A stretch of DNA of 64,000 bases, taken from Prevotella heparinolytica. GTDB taxonomy: Bacteria > Bacteroidota > Bacteroidia > Bacteroidales > Bacteroidaceae. Positions 19,301 to 27,824 of the stretch are shown piece by piece. The notes below the pieces were generated by a model. That model saw only the letters and a program-made list of their open reading frames with translations. It did no database searches and was not told the DNA's origin. The DNA is taken from contig NZ_SLXB01000004.1 of NCBI RefSeq assembly GCF_004342845.1, positions 62,001 to 126,000 on the forward strand, in the 5' to 3' direction. The translations under genes and the position numbers were made by a program. The number at the start of each line of letters is the position of its first letter. Position 1 is the first letter of the stretch.

Positions 19301-20467
19301 ATCTGCCGTCTGCACAAAGTGTACTTTTGGGTTTCCGTCGGGATGAATGCCGTATATGCCGTCATTGTCCGTCCCCACCCAAATTGTCCCGTCGCGGCTT
19401 TGGCAAATGGACATGATGCAGCCCGAACCGATGGAGTTGTGCGTGGACGATTTATAGCCTATATACTTGAAGCCGTTCGTGATGGTAGGCAGCACCATCA
19501 CGCCTTTCTGGAAGAATCCTAACCAGATGTTCCCTTGCTTGTCTTTCAGGATGGAGTGCACTTTGGCCTTGTCCGAATCGAAGGCGGAGGTAATGATGCG
19601 GCTGTCTTCGACGACCTGCCTGCTTATGTTGTAAACCTTCATGCCGTTTCCGTCCGTACCGATATAAATCTCATTGTCGCCCATGCGCGTGAGGGTCTTG
19701 ACGGGAAGGGAAGAGTGTACTCCGTGGGTGATGTGTACGAACTTGTCCGCCTGTGAATCGTATCTGAACAAGCCTCTTTTGAGGCATCCTATGTAGATGT
19801 TTCCCCGGTTGTCTTCGCAGATGCACGAGGGCCACATGAAGTCCTTGCCGCTTGGATAGTTCGCGGTCTGCCCACCTTTCTTTATGCGGAACACGCCCTT
19901 GTCGTCGGTGATTACCCACAAGGTTTCGGTGCGGTCTTCGTAGAGTCCGTTGACGAAGAAAGTGGGTAGCAGGTCGGGCATTTGGCGGGCTTCTATCTTC
20001 TTTGCTTCGGGGTTCAGCAAGAAAACGCCGTGCCCCGATGTGCCGATAAGTACGTCGCCGTTCTTGCGTTCGATGATGCTGGATATGTTGGCACTCACGG
20101 TGGGACTGCTGTTGAAGTCCATGGGTACGTTGGTGAAACGTTCCGTACTGCGGTCGTAGGTTTGCACTCCCGTCAATGTTCCCACGAAGAAGTGCTGCTT
20201 TCTGTCTTCAAAAAGCACGCGGGTATAGTTGTTCTGCAAAGAGAAAGGGTTCTTTTCCTGATGCTTGTATGCCGTGAACTTGCTTCCGTCGTAGCGGTTC
20301 AGTCCGTCTTCAGTGGCCATCCATACAATGCCTTTCCGGTCTTGGTAGATGCTGTTTATCATGCTGCTCGACAGCTCCCGGTCTACGGTGAAAAGTTTCC
20401 CTTTTTGTCCGTGGCACAAGGTTGATATATACAGAAGCAGAAATAGGATGGTGACTTTGTTTCTCAT
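16394..20467 (-). CDS. Hybrid two-component system regulator (HTCS) 1
   Basis: This 1357-residue one-protein signalling system starts with a signal peptide (about 1-20). A periplasmic double beta-propeller of repeated 'reg_prop' blades (DRKGIVWMATEDGLNRYDG and many similar) is followed by a Y_Y_Y domain (about 690-770) and one membrane span (about 780-800, MLYFLITAGIIALIAL). The cytoplasmic part has HisKA with FFINISHEIRTPM (H838), an HATPase (GTGIGLHLTRSL), a receiver with phospho-acceptor D1154 (DLIISDVMMPEMDG), and an AraC-type DNA-binding end. HTCS proteins bind oligosaccharide in the periplasm and switch on the linked polysaccharide locus. It lies convergent to the enzyme run and is close in length and layout to the HTCS at 34.5 kb. 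Confidence 0.96.
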   Translation of the reverse strand: MRNKVTILFLLLYISTLCHGQKGKLFTVDRELSSSMINSIYQDRKGIVWMATEDGLNRYDGSKFTAYKHQEKNPFSLQNNYTRVLFEDRKQHFFVGTLTGVQTYDRSTERFTNVPMDFNSSPTVSANISSIIERKNGDVLIGTSGHGVFLLNPEAKKIEARQMPDLLPTFFVNGLYEDRTETLWVITDDKGVFRIKKGGQTANYPSGKDFMWPSCICEDNRGNIYIGCLKRGLFRYDSQADKFVHITHGVHSSLPVKTLTRMGDNEIYIGTDGNGMKVYNISRQVVEDSRIITSAFDSDKAKVHSILKDKQGNIWLGFFQKGVMVLPTITNGFKYIGYKSSTHNSIGSGCIMSICQSRDGTIWVGTDNDGIYGIHPDGNPKVHFVQTADTAYSVSPTIMSVYEDSNQNLWIGSYRDGLARLNPLTGRCDYMHLPDKNGQNAQSIYCMVEDNRKQLWIGSMGAGLFRMQLDTKKVFCYPTPKSGLEYRTDANMLHNAWINCLLHTRNDKLYIGTYDGLGCLDIATGHFASTHKTNRLLPGIVVSALFEDADGGIWIGTTQGLKFLDPRQGNIQEFTMEDGLPSNSISAIKADSNGNLWISTNFGISRFNPKTKVFVNFYAGDGLQGNEFSKGAVCTSARKELFFGGTNGITYFTPNKINDINKKPEIRIVDFYIHDKAVRAGMQSGNRDIVTTSVTDAEEFRLSYKDNSFSIEFSAMEFYNPERISYTYTLNNGAWVSLQPGINRVSFSDLVPGTYLFRVKAKDYNNYSETKEIKITISPPWYESRWAKMLYFLITAGIIALIALQIRQRYRTRQAMQKHRHAEQLNEAKLQFFINISHEIRTPMSLIISPLQKLIETDTDKERQRNYGLIYRNAKRILRLVNQLMDVRKIDKGQMQLRFRETEIVSFVQDLYHTFEHLATAKHIKLNFRPEVEELMAFIDSNNFDKVIMNILSNAFKYTPEGGNIDIDLHTGEDLEAPSAAMRHYFEIVVKDSGIGIKENEEKHIFDRFYQIQNNQNESNMGTGIGLHLTRSLVELHHGTIEVRNNSDTPGCSFIIRLPLGKAHLSESEIEDTIAEPTHHADALAAPLAPAEPEENDGKPTKTKHRILVAEDDEEIRRYIRRELGSDFHVQECTNGKEALALVHDRMPDLIISDVMMPEMDGMTLCRKVKSNIHLNHIPVILLTAKNREEDNIEGLSIGADAYITKPFNIEIVRQTAFNLIKNREVLKNNFQGNQEQEKHIRTPELESPDERLLNRIMKVINEQLSNPELNVEMIAETVGISRVHLHRKLKELTNQTTRDLIRNVRLKQAATLLAGKKHSINEVATLTGFTNVAYFSTVFKELYGVSPSSYMEKTRE

Positions 20468-20485
20468 GGCGCATTATATATGTCG

Positions 20486-20493
20486 CAAAAATA
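20486..20493 (-). promoter_or_regulatory. Predicted -7 box for HTCS 1
   Basis: The complement reads TATTTTTG, matching the Bacteroides TAnnTTTG -7 element, 19 bp upstream of the HTCS start codon. A clear -33 TTTG was not found, so a very short leader is implied. Confidence 0.5.
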
Positions 20494-20621
20494 AGAAAAA
20501 GAACCGCTTTTTGGTATTTGTATTGGTGAAAAAACACTTAAAGCGGCTATTAAGACTTCATTATTAAGAAAGTTACATCCTGTGCTGTTTTGGTTGGGAG
20601 TAAAAAGTAAATCGAAAAAAC

Positions 20622-21060
20622 TTATTCTTTCTTCAACGGATTTTGCTCTCGCTTGGAAAGTCGTTTCACCATTTTATCGAAGTCGCTTTCAAGTTGAGCC
20701 ATTTTTCTTTAGCGGTAGAGATGGTAGATGGCGAACTCTCATTCGGTTTTCTCTATAGCTCCTTTGTGGAATACACAGCCTTTCCCCTCCAAATAGTTTG
20801 CGTTGCAGAGCTATGATTTGATTGTCGAAGGCGGCTATCCATCCGTCATCTTCGTCGGACGTTCCTCCAGAGCTTGGAACTCAACAAAGTCGAGGAATTA
20901 CGATACGAGAAGGTTGAGCCGTTACTGTTCTTTTCCATGAGGTATTCTGTTGGGTAGTATCGTAAATCTCCGCCAACTGTCTCTGTGTGAGCCACACATC
21001 CTCATCGGCAAAGTGTATATTTACCTTTGAGGTTGTGCAGAGTTTTGGCACAACCTCCAC
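20622..21060 (-). pseudogene. Decayed RhuM-family ('virulence RhuM') gene remnant
   Basis: On the minus strand one fragment reads IHFADEDVWLTQRQLAEIYDTTQQN, the typical N-terminal region of RhuM-family proteins, around 21030-20950. A later fragment in another frame reads EGKGCVFHKGAIEKTE, then EFAIYH and MAQLESDFDKMVKRLSKREQ before a stop at 20622-20624. Frameshifts, internal stops and missing middle sequence mean no product can be made. RhuM-type genes are common in mobile and accessory DNA. Family recognition rests on the WLTQ-QLAE-(I/L)(Y/F) motif and is moderately secure. The left boundary is approximate. Confidence 0.6.
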
Positions 21061-21225
21061 AGCCTAAATCTTATATAAGTGGATAATTCGGTACTTATTC
21101 AGATATAGAAATTTCATTCTCGGATATGGTCATTATTCTTATTTCACCTTATCGGATGCAGGATGTTTTTCCCTATTCTATGGAGGAGACTGCTAATCGA
21201 AACTGTTAGATAATATCTATTTAGT

Positions 21226-21567
21226 ACCTGAGTTTGGGATAAGAAGCAGGTCGACAACCTCGCACGGAGACTTGTGTTTTAAAGCCAAACTGCATTGGTT
21301 ATCAGGTGTTTACTCCTGCCTTGTCGGACACTTGCGTCTGACGGCTCAAACACTTGTGTCTGTCATGTCGGAGACTTATGTCTGTCGGCTTGGACACTTG
21401 CCTCTGTCACGACAAAGGATTGCAACTGTCAAACAGGGCGAGGGCGGCCGACCTGAAAGGCTCTCTTTTGCCTGACCGCCGTAAACCGGTGTATTCAGGA
21501 AATATCCGTCCGAAAGGACGCAACCCCTCATCTTCAGCAAAAGGAACAGCCTATCACAAATTCAGGT
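21226..21567 (+). mobile_element. 342-bp MITE-like element upstream of susC
   Basis: It starts ACCTGAGTTTGGG and ends with the complement of ACCTGAATTTG. The direct repeat ATTTAGT flanks it (21219-21225 and 21568-21574; one further T also matches). It aligns over its whole length with the element at 61631-61976, including an ATAAGAAGCAGGTCGA stretch near the left end and an A/T-rich AGCAAAAGGAAC near the right end. A five-unit 22-bp array fills 21320-21429. No transposase frame is present. The 1.49-kb gap 20468-21959 also holds the RhuM remnant and a very AT-rich susC leader (21575-21959) with no other gene seen. Confidence 0.88.
21320..21429. repeat. Five-unit 22-bp array inside the 21.2-kb element
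   Basis: Units start at 21320, 21342, 21364, 21386 and 21408. The best unit has ACACTTGTGTCTGT preceded by CGGCTCAA. GACAC-NN-GTGTC is the palindromic core, and later units are degenerate. Confidence 0.88.
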
Positions 21568-21959
21568 ATTTAGTAGATTTGGAAGAGAAAATAAATAAAG
21601 TATCTGATACTTATCAAACTGTTAGATTGATAGAAGGATATTTATTAAAGGTGATTATTTACGACAGAACAACCTTATATTTTATACAATGTAGGAAAAT
21701 CCTTTCGGTTTTATTATTTATTCCGTAATATTTATTACTTATAGGATATATATAGAAAATAGATATGTTTTTCAGCATATATAACCAAATATTTATTTAA
21801 AATATTGCTTTATATAAAAATATTTTCTTTATTTGTGCGAACAATATTAAACTACTCGCAAATTTTCTTGCATATTTTAGCTATAATACAATTCTATTAG
21901 CGAATAGGATTCTTACCTATATTACAAACATTTTAATCTTAACACAAAAGACAAGAAGT

Positions 21960-24900
21960 ATGAAAAATGCAACAGAATGTAGCTTTAAAAGAATGAGTTT
22001 GTGGGTTTTTCTTCTGCTTACAGCATCTTCCCTATTAGGACAAACCCTCATCACCGTAAAAGGAACAGTAACCGACGCACAAGGTGAAATACTGATCGGT
22101 GTAACCGTCTTGGTGCAAGGTACCCAAAATGGGACTGTAACCAATGCCGATGGGCATTATACTATACAGAATGTTCCGATAAACAGTATCTTGGATTTCT
22201 CTTACGTAGGTATGCGGATGCAATCTGTTGAGGTAAATCGTAACTCCGTGATTAACGTGATCTTGAAAGAAGATAGTGAAATGCTTGAGAATGTGGTAGT
22301 GATAGGTTATGGAGAACAAAAGCGTGATCAAGTGGTAAGCTCTATCTCAGCCATTGAAGGAAAAAGATTAGAGTTACCAGCACGAAACCTGACCAACAAT
22401 ATAGCAGGACGTATTCCGGGTCTATTGGCCATCCAACGTTCGGGTGAGCCTGGGTATGACAATGCCGAAATATGGATTCGTGGAATCAGTTCATTTTCGG
22501 GAGGTACCGGAGCCTTAGTTTTAGTCGACGGTGTACCTCGCCACATTCAGGACATCAGTCCTGAAGAAATAGAATCATTCACTATTCTCAAAGATGCTTC
22601 GGCTACTGCTGTATATGGTGCGGAAGGAGCTAATGGCGTAATTCTGATAACCTCTAAACGTGGAAAAATACAAAAGACAAATATCGAACTTCGAGCCGAT
22701 TGTTTCGTAAATCAGCCTACTCGTGTAGTGGAATTTGTTGACTCTAAAGACTGGCTTACTTTATACAACGAAGCGGCATGGAACACAGCCGGAAATCCCG
22801 ATAAGAGATTTTGGAATATAGCAGGTAATTATGCTCCTCCTTACTCGGATGAGATAATCAACCGTTACATCACCAATGCCGATCCCGATATCTACCCAAA
22901 TACACGATGGATGGATTTGTTGAAACCTGTGGCACTGAATCAGCGGTTGGCACTGAACTTCAGAGGAGGGGGCGAAAAAGTACGTTTTTTCGTAGCAGCT
23001 TCTTTCTTCAACGAAGAAGGGTTATTCAAATCGAAGCCTACGAGTGACGTAACCGAGTTTGAGAAAAAAGACCAATACAACGTGAATATCGGATTGCAGC
23101 GATACAATCTGCGTACTAATATAGACTTCGATATAGCCAAATGGACTAAGTTGCGTGTGGATTTGAGCGGACAGTACCTTACCACCAACTATCCCGGAAC
23201 CTCGACAAAAGACATTTTCAATGCCATGATGCGTAGTGCTCCTCACCTTATTCCGATGTTATACTCCAATGGTTATCCGTCCAGATATAGCGCAACGGGA
23301 GGTTTTGAAAATCCTTACACACTGCTGAACTTCAAAGGCTATACACGCGAATATCGGGTAGGACTGCAAACCAATGTAGGTATAGAACAGCGTCTTAATT
23401 TCATTACGCCGGGACTTTATATAAAGGGGAATGTAAGTTTTGATGCCGACTTCATTGCCCGAATAAGCCGTGCCCGTAAGCCCAACGAATTCTATCAATC
23501 CGGTCGAGACGATGATGGTAATCTGCTGCTGAAAAAAGTGGTAAATGGACAGAGTACAGCCACAGAAGCTAAAGACGGTAGCTTTAACGGAGGAAACAAG
23601 CGCATTTATTTGGAGGCCTCTTTGAACTATAATCGAACTTTCGCCAAACGCCACGCCGTGAACGCTCTATTGCTTTATATGCAAAAAGAAAGCCAGATAC
23701 AAGGTAACCCTTATCCGTACAAGAAACAAAGTTTTGTGGGACGTGCCGGCTACGCTTTTGACAACAAGTACTATATTAACCTGAGCTTCGGCTTTACGGG
23801 TAGCGAGAATTTTGCTCCTAATCACCGGTATGGTTTCTTTCCCGCCATGGGGCTAGGTTATCAACTTACTAACGAAAGAAAGATCGGACCTTGGCTCAGA
23901 AAACAAGGAGTCAGCAACCTGAAACTCAGACTATCGTATGGTCTAACGGGTAATGATCAAGTGGCATCCAGTCGTTTCCCTTACAAAGAGAGCCTCACGT
24001 GGTCTAATGAGAGAGTTTTTCTGGGTATGTCTTCTGCTGGTGGTCTCAATCAGTCCGAACGTCTGATTTACGAGAAACAGGCCTACAATCCACAGATTCG
24101 TTGGGAAATAGAGGAGAAGCGAAATATTGGTCTGGATATTGGACTTTTAGACGATGCATTCAGCTTGACACTTGAATACTTTAATAATCTTAGACACGAC
24201 ATTTTACTGCAACGCAATACCGTAAGTCAGGTTTCAGGGTTAATAAATAATCCATTCCAGAATTTTGGAAAAGTGAGAAACTATGGATTTGAAAGCAGTC
24301 TTAACTTCTCGAAAACATGGCAGAAATGGCAAATCGGGGCTATGGGTACTTTTACTTTCGCACGCAACAAGATAATAGAGATGGATGAAGTGCCAAGGAA
24401 ATATGCCTACCAGATGACTACAGGAAGTAAAATTGGTCAGATAGATGCATGGGTTGCCGAACGATTATATATCGACAATGATTTTGACATCACCGAAAAT
24501 CCTGTTACCGGCGTAAAGACCTACACCCTTAAGGATGGAATTCCCGTATCCAAATATGGAGCTGTATATCCCGGTAACATCAAGTATGTTGATATGAATA
24601 ATGATGGTATAATCGACGAATTCGACTGGGTCAGAACCCCCAAAGGCACATTTCCTGAGAAACCTGAAATTGTTTATGGTTTCGGATTTTCGGCCAGCTA
24701 TGGCGGAGTGTACTTAAGCACCTTTTTCCAAGGTATGGCAAACAGAAGTGTGTATCTGCAACCATCTGAGATGTTGCCGTTCTTAGGGCAGGAGCCACTC
24801 ACAACCTCTGTAAAACAATTTGCGCTCAGCCGATGGCAAAGCGACAATCCGAGCCAGCAAGTCGTATTACCTCGCCTGATGTTGGGCAATATGAGTGAAA

Positions 24901-25157
24901 ACGACAATCGAAGAAGCACTTGGTGGCTAAGAGATGGTAGTTTCCTAAGATTTAAGAATCTGGAAGTGGGATATCGTTTCAACCGAAGTTTTCTTGAGCG
25001 TATTGGAATGAGGGCATTGCGTATATATCTTTTGTGTCAAAATATCTGCACTTGGGATCATATCAAATATTGGGATCCCGAAATGGGTAATTCTTCTTCT
25101 GGAATGGGATATCCCATACAACGTTCATTCAATCTCGGGGTGGACATCACTTTTTAG
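21960..25157 (+). CDS. SusC-like TonB-dependent outer-membrane transporter
   Basis: This is a 1065-residue outer-membrane barrel. After the signal peptide (about 1-28) there is a carboxypeptidase-regulatory-like domain (ITVKGTVTDAQGEILIGVTVLVQGT). A TonB-box/plug region follows (VVVIGYGEQKRDQVVSSIS; plug to IRGISSFSGGTGALVLVDGVPR and GANGVILITSKRG), then the 22-strand barrel ending in an aromatic-terminated strand (NLGVDITF). With the SusD partner 33 bp downstream it would import oligosaccharides, most likely xylan-derived given the surrounding locus. The gene is visibly AT-richer than the enzyme genes on both sides and lies between decayed mobile genes, which suggests separate acquisition. 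The substrate is inferred. Confidence 0.96.
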   Translation: MKNATECSFKRMSLWVFLLLTASSLLGQTLITVKGTVTDAQGEILIGVTVLVQGTQNGTVTNADGHYTIQNVPINSILDFSYVGMRMQSVEVNRNSVINVILKEDSEMLENVVVIGYGEQKRDQVVSSISAIEGKRLELPARNLTNNIAGRIPGLLAIQRSGEPGYDNAEIWIRGISSFSGGTGALVLVDGVPRHIQDISPEEIESFTILKDASATAVYGAEGANGVILITSKRGKIQKTNIELRADCFVNQPTRVVEFVDSKDWLTLYNEAAWNTAGNPDKRFWNIAGNYAPPYSDEIINRYITNADPDIYPNTRWMDLLKPVALNQRLALNFRGGGEKVRFFVAASFFNEEGLFKSKPTSDVTEFEKKDQYNVNIGLQRYNLRTNIDFDIAKWTKLRVDLSGQYLTTNYPGTSTKDIFNAMMRSAPHLIPMLYSNGYPSRYSATGGFENPYTLLNFKGYTREYRVGLQTNVGIEQRLNFITPGLYIKGNVSFDADFIARISRARKPNEFYQSGRDDDGNLLLKKVVNGQSTATEAKDGSFNGGNKRIYLEASLNYNRTFAKRHAVNALLLYMQKESQIQGNPYPYKKQSFVGRAGYAFDNKYYINLSFGFTGSENFAPNHRYGFFPAMGLGYQLTNERKIGPWLRKQGVSNLKLRLSYGLTGNDQVASSRFPYKESLTWSNERVFLGMSSAGGLNQSERLIYEKQAYNPQIRWEIEEKRNIGLDIGLLDDAFSLTLEYFNNLRHDILLQRNTVSQVSGLINNPFQNFGKVRNYGFESSLNFSKTWQKWQIGAMGTFTFARNKIIEMDEVPRKYAYQMTTGSKIGQIDAWVAERLYIDNDFDITENPVTGVKTYTLKDGIPVSKYGAVYPGNIKYVDMNNDGIIDEFDWVRTPKGTFPEKPEIVYGFGFSASYGGVYLSTFFQGMANRSVYLQPSEMLPFLGQEPLTTSVKQFALSRWQSDNPSQQVVLPRLMLGNMSENDNRRSTWWLRDGSFLRFKNLEVGYRFNRSFLERIGMRALRIYLLCQNICTWDHIKYWDPEMGNSSSGMGYPIQRSFNLGVDITF

Positions 25158-25190
25158 AAGCTCACGTTTAATAAATAATAGAAAAACAAG

Positions 25191-27188
25191 ATGAAAAAGC
25201 ATATTCATTTATCATTTATATTATCCATTCTACTTATTTGTAACCTGCTATCATGCAGCTACTTGGATATACAAGACGATTTCTCATCGTCGGACACCAA
25301 AGCCTTTGTATTGACCGATAATCCCGGACAGATACGCCGCTTTCAGCGTAATATTTATAAAGCCATGCCTGACTATTCAGCCTATACCTCTGCCAGTCCC
25401 AATGGTATGCAAAATCCTTGGGTGGCATTATCTGATGAAATGTGCACCAACCTGAACGGTAATCTAAAAACGACTCCCGTTTCGGGATATACCTCGGCAT
25501 CCGGTAACTTCCACCGTTGGAAAGCATTGTATCAAGTAATCCGGCAAGCCACTATTTACATAGACTCCGCACGGGTAGTGGGTCGGTTGGGAGAAGCTGA
25601 TTTTATCAGCGAAACCGAAATGAAGCAACTCAAAGCCGAGGCTTACTTTTTTCGTGCCTATTCACATTATCTACTTTTAGAACAATACGGCCCTATTCCA
25701 ATAATGAAAACGGAAGCTGACCCGTCAGACCCTGATGCTGATTATGCCCGAAATACAGTTGATGAGGTGGTTGATGCCATCGAAGAAGATATCAAATTGT
25801 CTATGGAGGGGTTAGATGATACTCGCCTTTCAGATGCCTATCCCAGTGGATTCGAAGAGAATCGGTTGGCTATCCCGACCAAGGGTGTGGCGTTGGCACT
25901 GAAAGCCAAAGTACGGGTTTTAGCCGCCTCTCCATTATTAAATGGGAAATACACTGAGGCATTGACTCTTACCAATAAAGACGGCAAAAAATTATTCCCT
26001 GCATATGATGCAAAAAAATGGGAGAAGGCTAAGGAAGCTCTTGAGGAGTTACTGCATTATGCAGAACAAGGGAATTACACATTATACAAAAGTGAGAACA
26101 ATGATCCGCATTTGAATGTGTACGAACTCTTTCAACACTACAACAAAGAGATTATTTGGGCCAATCCTAACCAATCATGGAAAGATGTGGAGATAGCGCA
26201 AACACCTAGGGATATACAAGTTACCGGTGGTAACAGTAATGGGGGATACATGGGAGTGACACAAGAGATGGTAGATGCCTTTTTTATGGACAATGGTCTG
26301 AAAATAAGCGATAAAGACTCCGGTTATAGAACAGATGGTAAAACCGAGGTGAAAAATCCAGCTACCACTTTTAAGAAAAAAGGCAAAACTATCGTACTGA
26401 CCGATAAAGATATTTCTAATATGTACGCGCATCGTGAACCGCGTTTTTATGCTGCAATAACTTATCAGGGAAAGAGCTGGCACGATGTGGTATCGAACAC
26501 CAAACTGCAAGGAAATACCCCCGAAAGTTCCAAAGCCACACGGGTATATTTCTCTAAAGACATTGAATCGTCTTCCAATCCGCTTCCCGGATATGGTGGG
26601 ATAGCTGGTTGCCATAATCAGGCCGGCAACTATCCTTCTACCGGATATCTGTGCTATAAATTTTGTAACCGCAATGTACATCCCACTTTACCCAATGGTA
26701 GAAGATTCGTGTATAGACCCTCCATTATTTTCAGATTGGCCGATTTTTATCTACTATATGCCGAAGTGTTGAACGAAATAGACCCCAAGCATCCGAAAAT
26801 AGCGGAATACCTTGATCTTGTGCGCGAACGGGCAGGCATTCCCGGCTATCAGAAATTGCAAGAGGAAGGGAAGAAAATCGGTATTATCGGCAATCAGGAG
26901 GCTATGCGTCAGGCTATCCGAGATGAAAGACAGGTAGAATTGTTTGCTGAGGGGTATCGTTATTTCGATGTGCGCCGCTGGATGATTGCCGACAAAAATG
27001 AAGGTAGACAAGGAGGTGAATTTCATGGCATGAATATGAATGGAAACGAGCAAGACGGCTCATTCTACACTCTTATTCCTTATAATATATTGCCGAGAAA
27101 GTTTAGTACCAACATGTATCTTTACCCTATTCCTTTCAATCAGACAAGCATTAGTAATCTATTGGTACAAAACCCGGGATGGAATTAA
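25191..27188 (+). CDS. SusD-like surface glycan-binding lipoprotein
   Basis: This 665-residue lipoprotein has a signal ending LLSCS (Cys near residue 22). The N-terminal TPR helices (FRAYSHYLLLEQYGPIPI) and the RagB/SusD C-terminal half (RRFVYRPSIIFRLADFYLLYAEVLNEI, RDERQVELFAEGYRYFDVRRW) are clear. The end PIPFNQTSISNLLVQNPGWN is typical of the family. It forms the lid over the SusC pore and binds the glycan. At 665 residues it is longer than the common 500-600. It shares the AT-rich composition of its susC and is followed by a strong hairpin. Confidence 0.95.
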   Translation: MKKHIHLSFILSILLICNLLSCSYLDIQDDFSSSDTKAFVLTDNPGQIRRFQRNIYKAMPDYSAYTSASPNGMQNPWVALSDEMCTNLNGNLKTTPVSGYTSASGNFHRWKALYQVIRQATIYIDSARVVGRLGEADFISETEMKQLKAEAYFFRAYSHYLLLEQYGPIPIMKTEADPSDPDADYARNTVDEVVDAIEEDIKLSMEGLDDTRLSDAYPSGFEENRLAIPTKGVALALKAKVRVLAASPLLNGKYTEALTLTNKDGKKLFPAYDAKKWEKAKEALEELLHYAEQGNYTLYKSENNDPHLNVYELFQHYNKEIIWANPNQSWKDVEIAQTPRDIQVTGGNSNGGYMGVTQEMVDAFFMDNGLKISDKDSGYRTDGKTEVKNPATTFKKKGKTIVLTDKDISNMYAHREPRFYAAITYQGKSWHDVVSNTKLQGNTPESSKATRVYFSKDIESSSNPLPGYGGIAGCHNQAGNYPSTGYLCYKFCNRNVHPTLPNGRRFVYRPSIIFRLADFYLLYAEVLNEIDPKHPKIAEYLDLVRERAGIPGYQKLQEEGKKIGIIGNQEAMRQAIRDERQVELFAEGYRYFDVRRWMIADKNEGRQGGEFHGMNMNGNEQDGSFYTLIPYNILPRKFSTNMYLYPIPFNQTSISNLLVQNPGWN

Positions 27189-27215
27189 AAAAGGATTATT
27201 CCATCAAATCTTTTT

Positions 27216-27252
27216 TGCCCGCCGTTGACATTTCAATCCTTAACGGCGGGCA
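27216..27252 (+). terminator. Rho-independent terminator after susD
   Basis: A perfect 11-bp stem (TGCCCGCCGTT / AACGGCGGGCA) with a 15-nt loop starts 27 bp after the susD stop and is followed by GATTGTTTGATTTT. The T-run on its left side also suits minus-strand reading of the A-rich side, so it could act in both directions. Confidence 0.75.
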
Positions 27253-27292
27253 GATTGTTTGATTTTCTCAACCTACGTATCAAGGTTTCTGA

Positions 27293-27559
27293 AGAATCAT
27301 CGAAATCTGCAGATGGAATACAGAAAATCAAGTAAACGGAAAGGGAAATATCCCTTACTGCGATGTTGTTCCGACTTTCTCCGACTTGGAGGTAGTGGGA
27401 TTTTTCGTCACGGTAGAAGAGGCATTTAGTATTGACTCCAAGCCAGTGAAAGTATACCGGAATGCTCGTGCAAACCGGTGCACCATGGGCAGCAATATAA
27501 GTTTGTGGGACTGTGTGATTGCTGTATGGATAAATCCTTCTTTGTTAAGATTATTCTAA
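27293..27559 (+). pseudogene. Remnant of an IS982-type transposase
   Basis: An 88-codon open stretch, preceded by a TGA and ended by TAA 27557-27559, reads IPYCDVVPTFSDLEVVGFFVTVEEAFSIDS and then directly SKPVKVYRNARANRCTMG. The first piece resembles the N-terminal LSDLEV...TAE..IDSE region of IS982-family transposases, and the second resembles their IDS-P-V-C-RNAR-RC catalytic segment. They appear fused at the shared IDS, as if the part between was deleted. There is no usable start and the rest of the enzyme is missing. The family match is from recall of motifs, so it is moderate. Confidence 0.5.
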
Positions 27560-27614
27560 TCATTCCTTTTTACCTTTTTATCTCTCTCAGAACACCTTCC
27601 TGCATGGGTGCTTG

Positions 27615-27696
27615 TTCCTCACCGAGAAACGATGCGTTCCTCACCGAGGAACACCCTCTTCCTCACCGAGGAACGAGGTCTTTCTCGGTGTGGAAG
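27615..27696. repeat. 22-bp palindromic array, CACCGAGGAAC flavour (copy 1)
   Basis: Exact 22-bp units start at 27615, 27637 and 27659. Each holds TTCCTCACCGAG(G/A)AAC, and GTTCCTC-ACC-GAGGAAC is a perfect palindrome around a 3-nt centre. A fourth, inverted partial unit (CTTTCTCGGTG) ends the array. The run from the second through third unit is nearly identical to the array at 53.3 kb. Together with the transposase remnant and two hairpins it accounts for the 636-bp gap 27189-27824. Confidence 0.88.
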
Positions 27697-27737
27697 AAAA
27701 GGCTGAGAATGTTCTTTCGGTTTGATGTAAAAATAAA

Positions 27738-27782
27738 TTCTCCATCGGGCAGCTGTGGGAGAACAGCCGCCCGATGGAGAAA
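27738..27782 (-). terminator. Terminator for the GH67-containing operon
   Basis: A long stem (TTCTCCATCGGGC-GCTG pairing with CAGC-GCCCGATGGAGAA) lies 43 bp after the GH67 stop on the minus strand. In that direction it is followed by the T-rich TTTATTTTTA, as expected of a factor-independent terminator. Confidence 0.8.
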
Positions 27783-27824
27783 ATGTGAAAAACGGCAGAC
27801 TTGTGCCGGACTGTGCTTGTGCCC

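Noticed and set aside
21320-21429. CRISPR-like spaced repeats (also at 6460, 12666, 27615, 53276, 61724)
   Set aside because: Units are contiguous at 21-23 bp with spacers of about 6 bp or less, cores are degenerate, and no cas gene is near. This is not a CRISPR array.
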